A stretch of 64,000 nt of DNA. Source: Phoronis australis (lineage: Eukaryota > Phoronida > Phoronidae). The stretch covers positions 459,196-523,195 of the forward strand of contig NMRA01000257.1 of assembly GCA_002633005.1 (NCBI GenBank). Reading direction: 5' to 3'. Both the position numbers and the translations under genes were made by a program. The notes under the pieces are model-generated. The model saw only the letters and a program-made list of their open reading frames with translations. It had not been told where the DNA came from and ran no database searches. Each line of letters opens with the position of its first letter. Position 1 is the stretch's first letter. This document shows positions 11,901 to 37,847 of the stretch, in pieces.

Positions 11901-13929
11901 TGACATCAAGCAAGCAAACATCAACACGGGGTCACCCAGGTGAAATTAAGACTAGGAAAATATTAAAAAATGCTGTTTAGGTCATATACTCACTGAACAA
12001 GAATTCACTTTAAACCAATGTCATGAAGTGAATTCATGTCCTTGTTGGGAAAATTTGACTGTTATGATAGATTTTGTAAAACTGTAAGAGAAGGTTATGT
12101 GAGGGGATGCTTGCCTATTGACTCAGACAACACCTACACAGCAACACCATAAACGTAGGGAGAAACTATGAGCCTCAGACATGTGGTATTCTGGCATATT
12201 CAACTGTTTCCTTGTTATTTGACACCTTCTAATGAACACAACATAGGCAAGCTAGCACTGCACAGAGCAATGTATAGTGTACAGCTAGCAGTAAAATGTC
12301 CGATCACAAACCAACTTAAGGTAGACAAGAAAACGAAATGTATCTTCACTCATGTTTAAAACAACCCAAGGATCTTTACCAGAATCACTTTTAGCTTGAT
12401 TGATGTCAATAAAGTGACAGTTAAAGCCCTAGTCTTGGTCTTCTCCACAAGGAGTGAGTTGGGTTTCACTGGCTTCAAACTTTTGTCACTCAAAAGTGTT
12501 GGGGAGTTTACTACCAGTTCTCAAGCAGTGCAATCCATACATTCTTTTTATGCCTTACGCCTTGACCTAGATAGCTTTTAGTCACTTTTGGGGCTTCAAG
12601 GACTCACCAAAAAAGTGACCCGTATTTGTCACGAATGACCTACATTTGTCACAATTGACAGCATGAAAATTACAGAAAATATCTTTGCATTCATCAACAT
12701 TAATCCAGCAATGATTGGCAGTTGCATGTATTTGGGCAAGTTGAAAATATTAAAGATGTCCTTCTATGCTTGGAAGGTAATTACAGCTTAAAACGGTAAC
12801 ACTGTCACCACTGTCTAGCTATGGCTTAGACAGGTCCCCTATCTGAGGTGCCATGTCTCAATGCGGCTGGCAGATGGGTGACCTCTCCATAACCCTCTAC
12901 ACGTTTCCCATTGACTGTAAAACATGACAATAATGGAGTTCAGTCATCTAATTTCCTCAGCGGAATGAAGGACTACTCGGGAAAAAATTTTCAGTGCTAG
13001 AGTAATTGTTTGAGCTGGAAGTGGAAGAAATTCAACTGCATTCAAAGGTTTCCATCTACACTCGAAAGGCACAGGCACCTTTATCAGCTGCTTGACGTGA
13101 CTGCAAAAGTGAAGTTAATGGGTTCCTCTTCAAAATGGCTGCCAGTTTTCACTCAATAATGGGTTTCTGACATTTTTCCTACTCAGGCAACCACGGTGCC
13201 ACTTCATCACCTAAAACTTTACAAAAATATACTTGGATTAATTGGTGTACGGCAACAACAGTTGCACGGGTGCCTCAGTCAATGACGAAAGTTGATTTTA
13301 GTCGAGTGAAATGTTCATACTCATCCCCTAATACGTGACCTTACATATATTTTTAACAGTTATGCTCACTGTGAGTTTACGGGGAGTAGAAAGATTGACC
13401 AGTTATTTTCAAAGTGCTAAGTTATTTAAAAAGATACATAAAATCTAGCCTAATTGTTATTTTTGATTTTAATTTCCGTACTTCAATATGGCTACTGAGG
13501 AGGCAAGTTTTCGCTGACTATAGCTAGCAGGATGGTTAAATACTTCATATCAGTAATACAGGTATTGAAGCTTGACTTGACGTTCATTCAGTGAGAATGG
13601 AAGTGATGAGGCAACGATCAACTTCCCTCAATGGCACCCAATATCCTACATGAAGGCTCACCTTCAGAAGCAGGCTAACGTGACCAACCCTTCTAATTTT
13701 TCTGAACAATTCAAACTTCTGTCTCTTGACTGCGCTGGTACAGCATAGCCACGAAGGGGTGACCTGGGATTTTTAGTAAACAAAATCTGAGGTAGCAAAA
13801 GCTTCCTGCATGTCACCAAATCAAGCCCCCCTGTAATTAAACCATCTAAATTGTATTTTTAGTCAGTGGAAACTCACCGTGTCGGTGGCTAATTTAGATC
13901 GGTACAATGAATATGTATACGTCATACAC

Positions 13930-14925
13930 AGGTCATGTTTAATAGTTTTACGCAACTGACATTGATGAAGGTTTTATGAGAGCCGATAAAGGTTGCTATG
14001 CAAGTTTTGCCAATGTTAAGTGTAATTTGCTATTCCAGTATACAGGATAGATTTTCGAATGTCAGTAAAAGTGGCTCAAACGCATCCCTCTTCAAAATGG
14101 CTGCCGAGAACCAGTTTTCACTGAAAAATGGCAATGTCCGTTACGGAATGAAATTGGTTTCCAGTAGCCATTTTGAAGAGAGATGCACTTAAGCCACTTT
14201 TACCACGGCCTCCTGCCTGGTAAGGATTACCTCGGCCTCATCAGGCCGGGCCAATACTGCATGAGCTTCTTGACCTAATTTTAGAGTAGGCTTGGAATTA
14301 GTCCGTTGTGATACCCACTATTAGTAAACTGGGGAACACAAATAATCACAAGTTCTTAAAAGGGTACAGAAAATTCGCGTGTCCATATCTGGATACCATC
14401 ACAAGGCACAAAGACGAGACAAATTTGAGAAACAGAACATGATTTTCATTCAACAGACGATAAGAAATTCAATGAAAACTACAGCAATTTAGTTAATGAA
14501 ATTAACACCAAATTAAAAGGCGTTGTGAATTCGATTGTCTTGTCTCCTCTCATAACAAAGTAACTGAGAACACAACGAAATATCCTACAATGAATACCTC
14601 TGGACTTTCAATTTGTTGCGATGCCATGTTGTGTGAAATCCAATATGGAGAAGGTCACGTGTTACCGGCAACTTCAAATCGAGACCGACTGACCCTTTTC
14701 TCCCGGGGTTACTCCAAAGCACGCGCGCTCGAGACGTGCTACGCGCTTACAGGCACTAAGGCTGGTAAACATTATTGGGAGGAATACCGTTTTATCCGAC
14801 TTCGCCAAATTTTGCCCCTTCCCCACGAAGTCCAAAATTTTGGATTTCTCGTTATCACCATAATTTCCGCACCACCTGGTCGCTTATAGTAATTCGCACC
14901 CCTAACACCGCACTATATAAAGGCG
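13930..14925. repeat. 1-kb direct duplication, first copy
   Basis: This block, beginning GTCATGTTTAATAGTTTTAC, recurs with a few per cent difference at about 14931-15910, and a single N at 14928 separates the two. It includes a TATA-like CTATATAAAGG just before the N and a long inverted repeat at 14065-14203. A direct repeat abutting an N suggests two haplotypes joined end to end by the assembler rather than a true duplication. Confidence 0.75.
14065..14203. repeat. Inverted repeat (hairpin) with ~40-nt arms
   Basis: GTAAAAGTGGCTCAAACGCA and the following CTCTTCAAAATGGCT reappear as reverse complement at the right end (AGCCATTTTGAAGAG then AAGCCACTTTTAC), leaving a loop of about 50-60 nt. 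The same structure is at 15065-15204 in the second kilobase copy, and a single arm (CTCTTCAAAATGGCTGCCAG) is near 13127. Likely a small foldback element. Confidence 0.7.
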
Positions 14926-14930
14926 GGNCA

Positions 14931-15910
14931 TGTCATGTTTAACAGTGTTACGCAACTGACATTGCTGAAGGTTTTATGAGAGCCGACAAAGGTTGCTATG
15001 CAAGTTTTGCCAATGTTAAGTGTAATTTGTTATTCCAGTATACAGGACAGATTTTCGAATGTCAGTAAAAGTGGCTCAAACGCATCCCTCTTCAAAATGG
15101 CTGCCGAGAACCAGTTTTCACTGCAAAAATGGCAGTGTCCGTTACGGAATGAAATTGGTTCCCAGTAGCCATTTTGAAGAGAGGTGCATTTAAGCCACTT
15201 TTACCACCGCCTCCTGCCTGGTAAGGATTACCTCGGCCTCATTCGGGCCAATACTGCATGAGCTTCTTGACCTAATTTTAGAGTTGGCTTGGAAATAGTC
15301 CGTTGTGTTACCCACTATTAGTAAACTGGGGAACACAAATAATCACAAGTTCTTAAAAGGGTACAGAAAATTCGCGTGCCCATAACTGGATACCATCACA
15401 AGGCACAAAGACGAGACCAATTTAAGAAACAGAACATGATTTTCATTCAACAGACGATAAGAAATTCAAGGAAAACTATAGCAATTTAGTTTACGAAATT
15501 AACACCAAATTAAAAGGCGTTGTGAATTCGATTGTCTTGTGTCCTCTCATAACAAAGTAACTGAGAACACAACGAAATATCCTACAATGAATACCTCTGG
15601 ACTTTCAATTTGTTGCGATGCCATGTTGTGTGAAATCCAATATGGAGAAGGTCACGTGTTACCGGCAACTTCAAATCGAGACCGACTGACCCTTTTCTCC
15701 CGGGGTTACTCCAAAGTACGCGCGTTCGGGACGTGCCACGCGCTTACAGGCACTAAGGCTGGTAAACATTATTGGGAGGAATACCGTTTTATCCAACTTC
15801 ACCAAATTTTGCCCCTTCCCCACGTAGTCCAAAATTTTAGATTTCTCCTTATCACCATAATTTCCGCACCACCTCAGTGGTCGCCAAATTCGCACCCCTC
15901 ACACCGCACT
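14931..15910. repeat. 1-kb direct duplication, second copy
   Basis: Second copy of the block at 13930-14925, with scattered substitutions and small indels. It diverges from the first copy right at the TATA-like sequence, where it reads CGCACTAGGCGTG instead. Confidence 0.75.
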
Positions 15911-18900
15911 AGGCGTGTGATTTATTATTTGGGAAGAAAATCTTGAGTACATGCAAGCATCAGAAACACGAGTACCAAGTTTTGACCATAGGGGGATAAA
16001 GATCGCTTTTTAAACGTGAACACGTTACGCGCCTTATGTATACTTGTTTCCCGGACTTTTATTTAGGAATTTGCCAGAATAAAATCACAGTTCTAGGGGG
16101 GTTGAATTTCCTCAGTAGGCCTAGGCCTAGGCCTCAGTAGCATCCAGCGAAAGGATACCAGGAGATATAGTTTCACTTTGGAATGACTAAGAGGGCGGAA
16201 CCGATCTCTCGGAAACTTCTGAGAGTAAAAATGAGGCCTTAGGTAGGCCTAACATTCGTTTCATTGACTTTGGTCTAGTTGAAGAAGTTCATTTTATTGA
16301 TGCTTTCAAGGCAGGGTGTTCGATCCGGGGTTCCCTGTACATTTCAAAATCCCTTGTTGAAACAAAGGTAGTACTGGTAGCAAGTGTTTATTCAACTGGA
16401 TAAAATCGCATTGGGTGAATATACATACCTATAGTAAACGCGGAGCCCTAGCCATAGATTCGGCCTGTGTTTCAGGCACGGGAACTGAGCCGCTGTACAG
16501 CCCTAGGACGACAAATGATTCAGAACTGACCGAACGTCATCAACCTGCGCCAAAACTCACTAAAATACCGATTTGGTAGAGAGCTATTTCAGGCTGTCAA
16601 AAATCAGCTCCAATGCACCTGCTTCAGCGCGGAATGATAGTGACTACCCTTAGCCTGACTCTAAAGTTCACTGAACCATTATCAATATATTTTAAATGTC
16701 AAAAATCGTCTCAGTCACGGTACATGCTAAACATGAAAATAAATCAGAAACCAATGAAAACTTGACATTTTGAGCTCGTCACTGCTGGCAACACAATAAC
16801 TAATGAACTAAACGCCCATACAGCCCGCCCCTTTGAGTTCACCGTTGCTTAACGTGCAAGACTTTTTCCGAAATCACCGAATGGAAAGTTCTTTCGAAAA
16901 TAATTGACACTGAGGCAACTGGGGAGCATGGGAGATGGACAGGGTATCCCACGAGAGTTTCGAGGCCCTCACGGAATACATTTTCAGAATTTAATCGTGT
17001 TTGACGTGAATTCTGGTTCATTCCAGTCGTAGTGTGACGGTTTATTAGTTAACTTTCACACGTCGGGAATCGCAGAAATATATGCTTACAATAGGCCTAG
17101 TAAAGTACATTGGACATCTTAATTCGTTTTAGACATGAACACTGTACAAGCTCATCAAAAAAAAACATTCCCTTATCTACACGCCCGAGTTTTTTACGAA
17201 GCATTCCCTCTTCATCAACAATGTTTTCCCGGCAACGAGCTTCAAAAATGATATTCTTGAAATTGCTTGGAAAAAAGTGTAGATATTGTGATCGTTATAA
17301 AACCACTGGGAGTGTTACTGTACTTCATAAACAGAAGTATTCAATTGTTTAAACTCCTTCTTTTCGATGGCGGTCAATGCTTTGTCAATACAGTCCGCTC
17401 ACATGTTTGTGTCGCATGTCTCGATGCTGTTCTACTGTACATTAACTTATGCGGTTTTCTCGACCACTGAATTAGAATTCTTATCTTTTCCCCTCGTGAA
17501 AAGTTGACATTGTCGGATTTAGAGGGGCAAAAACGGCAATTACCTCGGGCCACTTCATCAGGAAAGGATCCCGCACAGTTTCTAAAAATTTTGAGCATGG
17601 CTCCTTTGAAAAACAAAACGTGCTCTTATGCCTTGGAAAATGGTCGAGAAAATATGTGCATAGATTTTCAAGAGTAAACTGATTCAGACTTTTAAATCCA
17701 AGAACACAAAGCTGTATTTCTCTAGGGACCCTTCTCTGGAAAGAAATGTGTAGCCACATATCGCTCTTTTTCCGTATTTCGAAATTCTATATCAGTTGAT
17801 ATAAACGCCAACTCCGCTTTGGCGTGGGGAGGACTGAAGGGGGGATGACATCCATCGCTACTTGTTGACTATTTTTCTTATTTGTACCCTTTTCCCATCG
17901 GACCACTCACAGAGGGGCTGCAATGATGAAATCAATTGTCTCTCTCTCTCTCTTTCCCTGTTTGTGAAATTGTAAACATTTTGTGTTAGGACGGTGACTC
18001 GGTAATGGGGAAGGGAGATGACACGATGATGGATTGGTACGGTATCAAAAACTTTAAACGTGATACTGTATCAAAAAAGAAAACAATAATATTGAACAGG
18101 ATTGAGTTCAAGCATAGAAGCACGCGATGATCACTCTGAATTTCACAAAGGCAATATTCCCCCGATTTCAAAGCAATAAAATTATCGTAGTTGAATATAA
18201 AGTATTAAAAGGCTCGCTGTATCGATCAGACTGTCACGAGCATGATTTTTGATGACCGAGTCCAATGGATGTTCAACCAATTTGAATAAATCTTGGAGGC
18301 AAGAACTAGATGTCAGAAATCCACACCAGACACAAATGCCATACAGACTGGGTTGCACATGCTCGGTTAGTTAGTAACAACAAAATCCTTCAGATGTCGC
18401 TCACTCACCCTTGCGACACTTCCGTGGCGCGAGTACAAAAACAGAGAAAAGGTAGGGCAAAAGAGAGTCCTTATGAAGGACATCAACGGGGTAAAACAAT
18501 TATTGTGATGAGGTGTCCTTGTGGAGAGGGGCCAGCCTTGGTTGTTTCGCAAACATGAAGTTATTGAAGATGTGACCTGTCGCGAATCGGTTACTCCCAC
18601 TGGCACTAAGTTACACTTTCCTTCTTCCGTACTTGTGTCTAGTCAGCTAATGTTGATTAGGGAATGTTGAAGTTAGGCCTACTAGTACTATTTATTGAAT
18701 TCCAGTCTGTATTCAGTGTATTGTAGGGAATTTTCACATGACATACTTACGTATCACAAGAAGCCAACAATGTGTTATTTCTTAATGACTGGTTGTAGCA
18801 CTACATCCTCAGCACTAGACAGCTGAGCCCCGGCGAGGATATCTCTCGTCTCAAATTACATTCATCACCTATCTATTGGCGGATTGGGTAGGCTTACGTG

Positions 18901-19105
18901 GTCTTCTTGTTCATTCTCAATGTTCGAATCGTCCTTTAACAAATTTATTTCATTCACATACCACGGATATTCATCCAAAATGTTGTTTCACTATCTGATT
19001 CATCCCATGATCAGCTTGTGAAGCACAATCAGCCAAGATAATCATTGGGAAAGGGGGGAGATGAGCCTAATTTATTTCGGTATGTTAGGTAAATGCTTAC
19101 TGCAT

Positions 19106-19206
19106 CCAGGGCAGAATTCAGTAGCTGTCCCGTGCTATAAAAATCTTGCTAAAATCACTTGCTCTCATTTAAAACAAACGGCATTGTCTCACATAATCCC
19201 GCGTTA
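19106..19206. mobile_element. Truncated copy of MITE family A
   Basis: The left end CCAGGGCAGAATTCAGTAGC and the interior block TGCTCTCATTTAAAACA match the copies at 7590 and 29886. The right terminal repeat is not evident, so the copy is probably truncated. Confidence 0.5.
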
Positions 19207-19796
19207 CTTAAATTTACCCAGATTGGTGAAATAATGAGATTTAACTATTTAGTTATGAACATTTGAGCCATTGATTTCATAATTTCTAAGTTGGGGTATA
19301 GTCCCATTATAATTGTGGCTCCCAGTGACCAGTGAAGGCAGCCTGTCCCATACCTTCCCCCAAACACTTTTTGATCAATTGTTAGAGTCACAGATTTTTG
19401 TCCTTTAATTTTAAGAATTGGATAACTCATTCTTCATTTCTTTGATCTGTAATTTGGAGGTGATAGTTGTGAATCATGAAGTCAGTCCATGGTCGTGAAC
19501 GGATTTGGGATTGTGAGGAGGTAGAATTTTATGCCTTCTTTTATCAAAACTATTTTTCCAGATATCGCAGAGGTACAACAAAACCTCATTTGGCCCACAG
19601 CCTGATTGTTCAAAGTGGGTGGTTTGACGTTGTTTGAGTTGTCATTGAGCTGTCAATGTCCAGGGTTGCACTTGGACTTGGTAGTCAGATTTGATGGGCA
19701 TGACCAAAAATGACCAATGTCGTCCCTGTTTATGATGTTATTTTTGCTGTGTAGGAACTGCTCACCGTTGATTAAATTTGCAGCAAGCAAGTCATA

Positions 19797-34945
<15,149 letters not shown>

Positions 34946-35093
34946 CGCCATTATTACCATGGTTATTGACTTGGTTGAACTACAAATACCTCTTACCACA
35001 TTTATTGTTGAGTATTGAACAAAATGCTGTTTGCTATCATGAAATTAACCTTTTACGTTTACCAGTGACTTGTTATATTAATTTAAAAGAGAA

Positions 35094-35099
35094 AATATA
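35094..35099 (+). terminator. Probable FIGNL1 poly(A) signal (AATATA variant)
   Basis: AATATA lies about 150 nt after the FIGNL1 stop. The aligned position in the duplicated copy, at 62429, reads canonical AATAAA, which supports this as the signal site. No canonical hexamer was seen between the stop and here. Confidence 0.45.
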
Positions 35100-35150
35100 A
35101 ACTCACGTTTGCTTATTTAGCACGGAGCTTCATCTTATCTCCTTTAGTTG

Positions 35151-35437
35151 ACTTCACTGGTAGACGTAGTCAGCACGTGACACTTAGACCGACTTCTCAG
35201 GTAGAAGTAGTCACCAAGTGACACTTAGACAGACTTCTCAGGTAGACGTAGTCACCACGTGACACTTAGACAGACTTCTCAGGTAGAAGTAGTCACCAAG
35301 TGACACTTAGACAGACTTCTCAGGTAGTCGTAGTCACCACGTGACACTTAGACAGACTTCTCTGCTAGAGGTAGTCACCACGTGACACTTAGACAGACTT
35401 CTCTGCTAGAGGTAGTCATCACGTGACACTTAGACAT
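35151..35437. repeat. 41-bp minisatellite with E-box CACGTG, seven units
   Basis: Units start at 35151, 35192, 35233, 35274, 35315, 35356 and 35397. The unit is ACTTCTCAGGTAGACGTAGT plus CACCACGTGACACTTAGACAG. Units 1, 3, 5, 6 and 7 contain CACGTG; units 2 and 4 share AAGTAGT and CAAGTG variants, so a two-unit repeat expanded. A five- to six-unit version is at 62486-62705. Confidence 0.9.
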
Positions 35438-36342
35438 GTTTCACTACACAGACACTCCTCTACTCACACCTCTGTTCCATTTATTGCTACAATACACAGC
35501 ACTCAGTCATCCACAAATCACAGTCACCATAGGTATAGCTGTACTTGGCTGTTCGGGGGGGTTGTATGTCGCAGTTAGATACATGTTCACCATACAAACA
35601 CCAAGCTCACCAGACATTCACTGCACTGGAGTTGCCGAAGTAAGTGAAGATACAAGGAAAATTCAAGAAAGGATTGACAAAGTACACAATAAGAACTGAA
35701 ATAACCAGAACATCTGCAGGAAGCCTCGCAAGTGAGTCTTCACAAGCCCGAATTCCCTTGACCCTCACTCGCTGAAACATTTCGGAATCGCAAATTCTTG
35801 GTATCCATCAGGACAGTCCAATCCAATCCTATTGTGCAATTATATAGTCTTTGTAATTAACTAGGGAGAGCACAGCGTAAAATGTAAACGACATTTGAGA
35901 TAAAGTACTTGGAATATTGGTCTTCTCTTTAATCGTAATTGGCGGGTCAATGGCTCACTTATTTATTCATAGACACGTGTACGCCAAATTTATTTGGTCA
36001 GTCTTAGGCATCTCTATAGGTGTAATATTAATTCAGCAATCAAATAGATTTTGTTGTACAAACTCCAATGCTTTGCTTCTTTGTTAACCTTGTAGGTCAG
36101 TTTATAATCTAGTTGTTTTGTCTTGAGTTTTCGCTTCAACAGGGTTCAACACACTTCTTATTTGTAATTGAATTTTTAAAAAAATTCACGTTTTGTATTT
36201 TGGTCTTTGCCTTCTGCGAAAAATGTGGTCCACCGAATTAGCTTTTCGGTTACAGCCCTCTTAACAAAGTCGCCTCTCGCAGAATGTGAAATTTACATGA
36301 CTAACTGAAAGGTCACCTCTAATTGAATTAAAGATCGAAATC

Positions 36343-36660
36343 GATTTGAAAACGTTAATTTCGGTGTTAGACATCAGTTTTATGTTGCCGATTTGAATTA
36401 CATTTCCTGGTTCACCTCTCGATTTGAAAACGTGTTAATTTCGGTGTTAGGCATCAGTTTTATGTTGCCGATTTGAATTACATTTCCTGGTTCACCTCTC
36501 GATTTGAAAACGTGCTAATTTCGGTGTTAGACATCAGTTTTATGTTGCCGATTTGAATTACATTTCCTGGTTCACCTCTCGATTTGAAAACGTGCTAATT
36601 TCGGTGTTAGACATCAGTTTTATGTTGCCCACTTGAATTACATTTCCTGGTTCACTACTC
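36343..36660. repeat. 80-bp minisatellite, four units
   Basis: Units begin GATTTGAAAACG at 36343, 36421, 36501 and 36581 and end TTCCTGGTTCACCTCTC. The last unit is slightly diverged. The homologous segment of copy B near 63360-63460 has only about one degenerate unit, so the array grew after the duplication or shrank in the other copy. Confidence 0.9.
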
Positions 36661-36783
36661 TAGTTTTCTTACGTCAGCGTTTTTATGACTTTCGGTGTTT
36701 TGGCTAATTTCGGAGTTTTTCTTCAGTAAATTCAAAATTGGATTTGAATTCAGTAACACCTCTCTAATATCCTTTTCTCATAG

Positions 36784-37213
36784 AATTAGACTTGTGAGAT
36801 GCTACATACATTTTGTACTGCTTTACGGATCTGAGACATGGACAATGAATAAAAATCTGGAGAATAAAATAGAGGCCTTTGAAATGTGGACATTCAGACG
36901 GATGGCAAGAATCAGCTGGACAGAAAGAATGACCAACAAAGATGTTTGTAACTTGCTCAAAATTAAACCATCACTCCTAAATACAATCCAAACAAGAAAA
37001 CTGAAATACTTTGGTCACATTGAGAGGCATGACATCATCTGCAAGAACATAATGGAAGGAAAAACACAAGGGGTGATAGCAAGAGGTAAACAACGCAGAA
37101 AGTGGCTGGACGACATCAAGGACTGGACGAATCTATCACTGCAAGAATGTACCAGAAAGACAAAGAGCAGAGCAGAATGGCGGGTCAATTCAAGTCGACC
37201 TCTAAGGAGATGA
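36784..37213 (+). pseudogene. RTE-like non-LTR retrotransposon, C-terminal RT fragment
   Basis: The frame encodes LVRCYIHFVLLYGSETWTMN, then KIEAFEMWTFRRMARISWTE, TRKLKYFGHIERHD and GKQRRKWLDDIKDW. This is the well-known C-terminal tail of endonuclease/reverse-transcriptase proteins of the RTE/BovB type, downstream of the catalytic domain. The frame is intact but the catalytic RT part and the endonuclease are missing, so it is a 5'-truncated dead copy. It is absent from the corresponding place in copy B. Confidence 0.85.
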
Positions 37214-37658
37214 CACGGGAGAGAGAATATCTATGACTTGGGTTTTCTTATATTTTATCCACTCAGACCACGTGACCAATACAGCTTCAGCAGGTGTCGT
37301 CAGGCTTACTAGAAGTTCAGTCGACAAAATACTACTCAAAACATGGCGCTGCGCTTAATCTACTTTTCTAAAAGTTTTCGTAGACCTCATGTTTACTTTC
37401 TTTTCGTAGTTCAACTGTTTTCACCTGTTTTAAACTGTTCGTGTAAATGTTTATGGGTCTATAAAGAGTTATTAATATGGAGCGCTACACCGGCAGGGCC
37501 ATAAATGGTCACTGTGGAGGGCAGTATGCTATGCACAGCAGGCTGTGCGATGTAACTCCGTGACTTCATAGTTTTAGATTTTTAAAGATGTTTCACGTAC
37601 CCTGGAACTTTCTAATTTCGCAAATAGTTGATGAAATACAATTTTCTGACTGACATAC

Positions 37659-37847
37659 CTGGACAACTCTCTTCTTCTTGTGGTGCTCCTAGACAAAATC
37701 TGCCTGGCTGCGGCTCTGGGTTGTTACAAGAGCGTTCTCTAACTATACTTTGCTGACCCGGCGACGTGCAATTTCCCCAAGATCCCCATTGGCTATACCC
37801 TCCATACAAAGCTTTTTTACGAAGATTTATTACTCCAATCCATGGTT
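37659..37847 (-). CDS. Mosaic gene exon h: thrombospondin type 1 repeat
   Basis: After PWIGVINLRKKALYGGY the exon has SQWGSWGNCTSPGQQS, RERSCNNPEPQPGRFC and EEESCP: W-x-x-W, C-T, R-x-R-x-C and the later Cys of a TSR. The WxxW pair is a possible C-mannosylation site. Acceptor TTTCAG, donor GTATGT; phase 1 at both ends, so more exons should follow on the left, but none was identified before FIGNL1. A near-identical copy is at 63819-64000. Confidence 0.9.

Larger units (their letters stand above)
7072..19783. other. Region between eIF4E and FIGNL1 without recognised exons
   Basis: The interval lies between divergently oriented genes and should hold the first eIF4E exon, the FIGNL1 5' UTR exon and their promoters, but I could not place any of these. 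What can be seen is a MITE at 7590-7731, a 170-bp tandem repeat at 8625-8987, an N in poly-C at 8358, a 1-kb duplication at 13930-15910, and another MITE copy near 19106. Chance open frames are all under 140 codons and unlike any family I know. Confidence 0.6.

Noticed and set aside
35151-35437. CRISPR-like array
   Set aside because: Units are contiguous tandem repeats without unique spacers, in an animal genome.
35436-35699. 87-codon plus-strand frame with a hydrophobic stretch
   Set aside because: The aligned sequence in copy B is broken by changes and a stop; no similarity to a known protein.
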